50,662 bases of DNA from NCBI GenBank assembly GCA_947457465.1, contig CANGWB010000012.1, positions 1-50,662 on the forward strand. The letters are read 5' to 3'. This stretch comes from Chitinophagaceae bacterium (lineage in GTDB: Bacteria; Bacteroidota; Bacteroidia; Chitinophagales; Chitinophagaceae). This document shows, piece by piece, positions 48,816 through 50,662 of this stretch (position 1 is its first letter; each line of letters begins with the position of its first letter). The translations under genes and the position numbers were made by a program. The notes under the pieces are model-generated. The model was not told where the DNA came from and made no database searches. It was given only the letters and a program-made list of their open reading frames with translations.

Positions 48816-50662
48816 ATGAAACTAAGAATAGTAACGTTTATCTTTTTTTTCGCAATAAATGCCTTGCAGGCGCAGAAAGTAAAAGGTAAAATTTTAGATT
48901 ATGAAACTAAAGAACCAGTTGCTGGAGTAACTATACAAACAATTTCCGGCCTGTCTTCAACACTCTCTGATGCAGAAGGAAAATTCATTATTAATACAAA
49001 AGGAAATGAAGATTCACTTAGAATTTCATTTATAGGCTATAGAACATTGATTATTGCGAATAAACCTAATTTAAGTATAGAGCTTAGTCAAGATAATCAA
49101 CAATTGCAAGGCGTAATTCTTACAGCAAGTAGAGAATCAAGTCTTAGAACACAAAGCCCCATTGCTATTACCAAATTATCACCAAAGCTAATTGATGAAA
49201 CAAAGGCAAGCATGGTTTTTGAATTAATTAACAAAACGCCAGGGGTGATTATGCCAAGCTATAATAACGAGCAACATGCTATGTCTATTCGCCAACCTAT
49301 GGGCACTAATGCATATTATTTGTATATGGAGGATGGCGTACCTATTAGGCCTCTGGGAATTTTTAATCACAATGCCTTACTTGAAATTAATCAATTTGCT
49401 ATCAGTAGCATTGAAGTAGTCAAAGGCCCAGTTTCTTCAATTTATGGCCCCGAAGCTGTCGGAGGGGCAATCAATTTCATTATGCAGAAACCTACACTTT
49501 TGCCAACAGCTAAACTTGGTATTCAGTTTGATAATTGGGGCTTTAAAAGAGTTCAATTTGGGTCGGGTGCAAAAATTAAAAAATTTGGATTTTATGTTGG
49601 AGGGTTAAGTAGCAAACAGACAAATTCTTGGATGGCTGCCTCTGACTATGATAAAACATCCATAAATGTAAGACTTGAGTATAACTTCACAGATAAAACA
49701 AGGTTGATTGGAAGTCTAGTCTATGGAAAGTATTATTCTCAAATGGCTGGCAGTGTAGATAGTGCTATGTTTTATAGTAGAAATTATGTTAGTTCTTCTG
49801 ATTTTACTTATCGAAAATCTGAGGCTACCCGTTCACGTATAACCATAGAACATGATTGGAAAAGTAATTCCAAGTCTTTTATTACCTTATTTCATCGTTA
49901 CAACAAGCATGGTCAGAATCCTAGCTATGGAATCAGGTGGACACCTGGGGCGTCTACTGCAAGAGGAGAAATAAATTCTAATGATTTTTCGAGCGTAGGA
50001 CTAATTGCACAGCATAGTCAAAAATTTGAATTCTTAAATTCGAAACTGATTGCAGGAGGTGTTTTGGATTTATCAAATAATGACTATTGGTCTTATAGAA
50101 TTGATCTTTTAGCTAAACTAGACCCAACTAGAAGATTTGTTGAAAAATATACAATAGACAGAGAACGTCCTGATTTGCCAATTGCGAATTATAACGGGGA
50201 TATAAAAAATTATGCAGGATATGTACAATATGATTTTGAACCGTTAAAAAGACTTCGTTTTTCCATTGGAGGCCGATATGATATTATGGATTTAGATTAT
50301 ATAAATAATATAAATAAAACAAAAGGTAATATTATTTTTAAACGCTTTACGCCTAAAATTGGGCTTACTTATGATTTAGGAAGTGGTAACGGGTTATATG
50401 CTAATTTTTCACAAGGTTTTTCTCCGCCATCATTAACTGCAATCTTTAGGCCTAGACCCAATACTAATCCAGTAGAGTTTTACACGAATTTAAATCCAGC
50501 TTATTTTAATAATTATGAAATTGGAGGTTGGGCTTCAATTTTAAAAAGTAAAATATATCTTGATTTTGCTTTTTATCAAATGAATGGACGAAATGAATTA
50601 CTTAACATACGTCAACCAGATAATTCATTCGACTATCAATCAGCTGGTAAAACACTTCATAG
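48816..50662 (+). CDS. TonB-dependent outer-membrane receptor, partial (runs off right edge)
   Basis: ATG 48816 opens a frame with no stop through 50662 (about 615 residues). A signal peptide (MKLRIVTFIFFFAINALQAQ) is followed by a carboxypeptidase-D-like regulatory domain (VKGKILDYETKEPVAGVTIQ, LRISFIGYRTL), then the plug (VFELINKTPGVIMPSYNNEQ, IEVVKGPVSSIYGPEAVGGA) and barrel strands. TonB-dependent receptors take up chelates or metal complexes across the outer membrane. Its place behind SCO and the small Cys protein suggests copper or a copper chelate; Met/His-rich plug text (QHAMSIRQPM) fits but is weak evidence. Base composition is AT-rich like its two neighbours. The gap 48578-48815 holds no gene and no clear promoter. 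Confidence 0.9.
   Translation, partial: MKLRIVTFIFFFAINALQAQKVKGKILDYETKEPVAGVTIQTISGLSSTLSDAEGKFIINTKGNEDSLRISFIGYRTLIIANKPNLSIELSQDNQQLQGVILTASRESSLRTQSPIAITKLSPKLIDETKASMVFELINKTPGVIMPSYNNEQHAMSIRQPMGTNAYYLYMEDGVPIRPLGIFNHNALLEINQFAISSIEVVKGPVSSIYGPEAVGGAINFIMQKPTLLPTAKLGIQFDNWGFKRVQFGSGAKIKKFGFYVGGLSSKQTNSWMAASDYDKTSINVRLEYNFTDKTRLIGSLVYGKYYSQMAGSVDSAMFYSRNYVSSSDFTYRKSEATRSRITIEHDWKSNSKSFITLFHRYNKHGQNPSYGIRWTPGASTARGEINSNDFSSVGLIAQHSQKFEFLNSKLIAGGVLDLSNNDYWSYRIDLLAKLDPTRRFVEKYTIDRERPDLPIANYNGDIKNYAGYVQYDFEPLKRLRFSIGGRYDIMDLDYINNINKTKGNIIFKRFTPKIGLTYDLGSGNGLYANFSQGFSPPSLTAIFRPRPNTNPVEFYTNLNPAYFNNYEIGGWASILKSKIYLDFAFYQMNGRNELLNIRQPDNSFDYQSAGKTLH

Overview
The window is a stretch of Bacteroidota chromosome, most probably from a Chitinophagaceae-like organism. 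The grounds are a T9SS-type C-terminal sorting domain, PorT-like and TonB-dependent outer-membrane proteins, an ECF sigma factor with a TonB-like anti-sigma partner, DUF2911 and DUF6580 proteins, many TAnnTTTG-type -7 promoter elements, few Shine-Dalgarno sequences, and tRNA genes without an encoded CCA. The assignment rests on gene families and motifs, not on a database search.

Layout. 1-5962 is a minus-strand operon: Gfo/Idh/MocA oxidoreductase, membrane sugar-phosphate transferase, M1 metallopeptidase, and a GNAT/FemAB-like acyltransferase cut by the window edge. 5963-7063 is AT-rich and holds a frameshifted phospholipase-D-like gene. 7064-10012 encodes a large secreted protein with nine tandem 25-residue DUF285/BspA-type repeats and a T9SS tail. 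10041-16892 is housekeeping: tRNA-Asp, accA-dapA, the convergent rnz/STAS pair, clpC and cmk. 16893-17368 has no secure gene but contains a possible structured RNA and a broken small ORF. 17369-24205 carries an FKBP isomerase, a DnaQ/GIY-YIG nuclease, an RlmK-like methyltransferase, mdh, efp and accBC. 24210-33804 carries an outer-membrane barrel, gamma-glutamyltransferase, and an export/scavenging operon (M14 peptidase, PIG-L deacetylase, two tiny membrane proteins, Na+/solute symporter). 33820-36955 carries a DUF2911 protein, the ECF sigma/anti-sigma pair and a divergent cysteine-motif membrane protein. 36957-47113 carries xerD, a lipoprotein, ykgJ-like, yraN, manA, a DUF6580 membrane protein, rnhA, an acyl-CoA carboxylase beta subunit, a YdjM-like hydrolase, a cardiolipin-synthase-like protein and a kelch-like protein.

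The last part differs. After tRNA-Leu(CAG) at 47232-47313 and two strong hairpins, the sequence turns clearly AT-richer. It holds a small cluster: a SCO1/SenC lipoprotein, a small CxxxC membrane protein and a TonB-dependent receptor that runs off the right edge. This looks like an acquired copper-handling module placed behind a tRNA gene.

How the genes work together. accA, accB and accC supply three of the four acetyl-CoA carboxylase subunits (accD is not here). M1, M14, GGT, PIG-L and the symporter suggest periplasmic breakdown and uptake of peptides and amino sugars. Genes are packed very tightly: several convergent pairs abut or overlap, and terminators are built into coding ends. Several promoter -7 elements lie only 3-6 nt before the start codon, which suggests leaderless transcripts. 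No clearly new defence or mobile system was found. The best leads are the structured-RNA candidate at 16985-17075, the right-hand copper island, the anti-sigma/TonB fusion with its divergent cysteine-motif gene, and the unusual EF-P loop.
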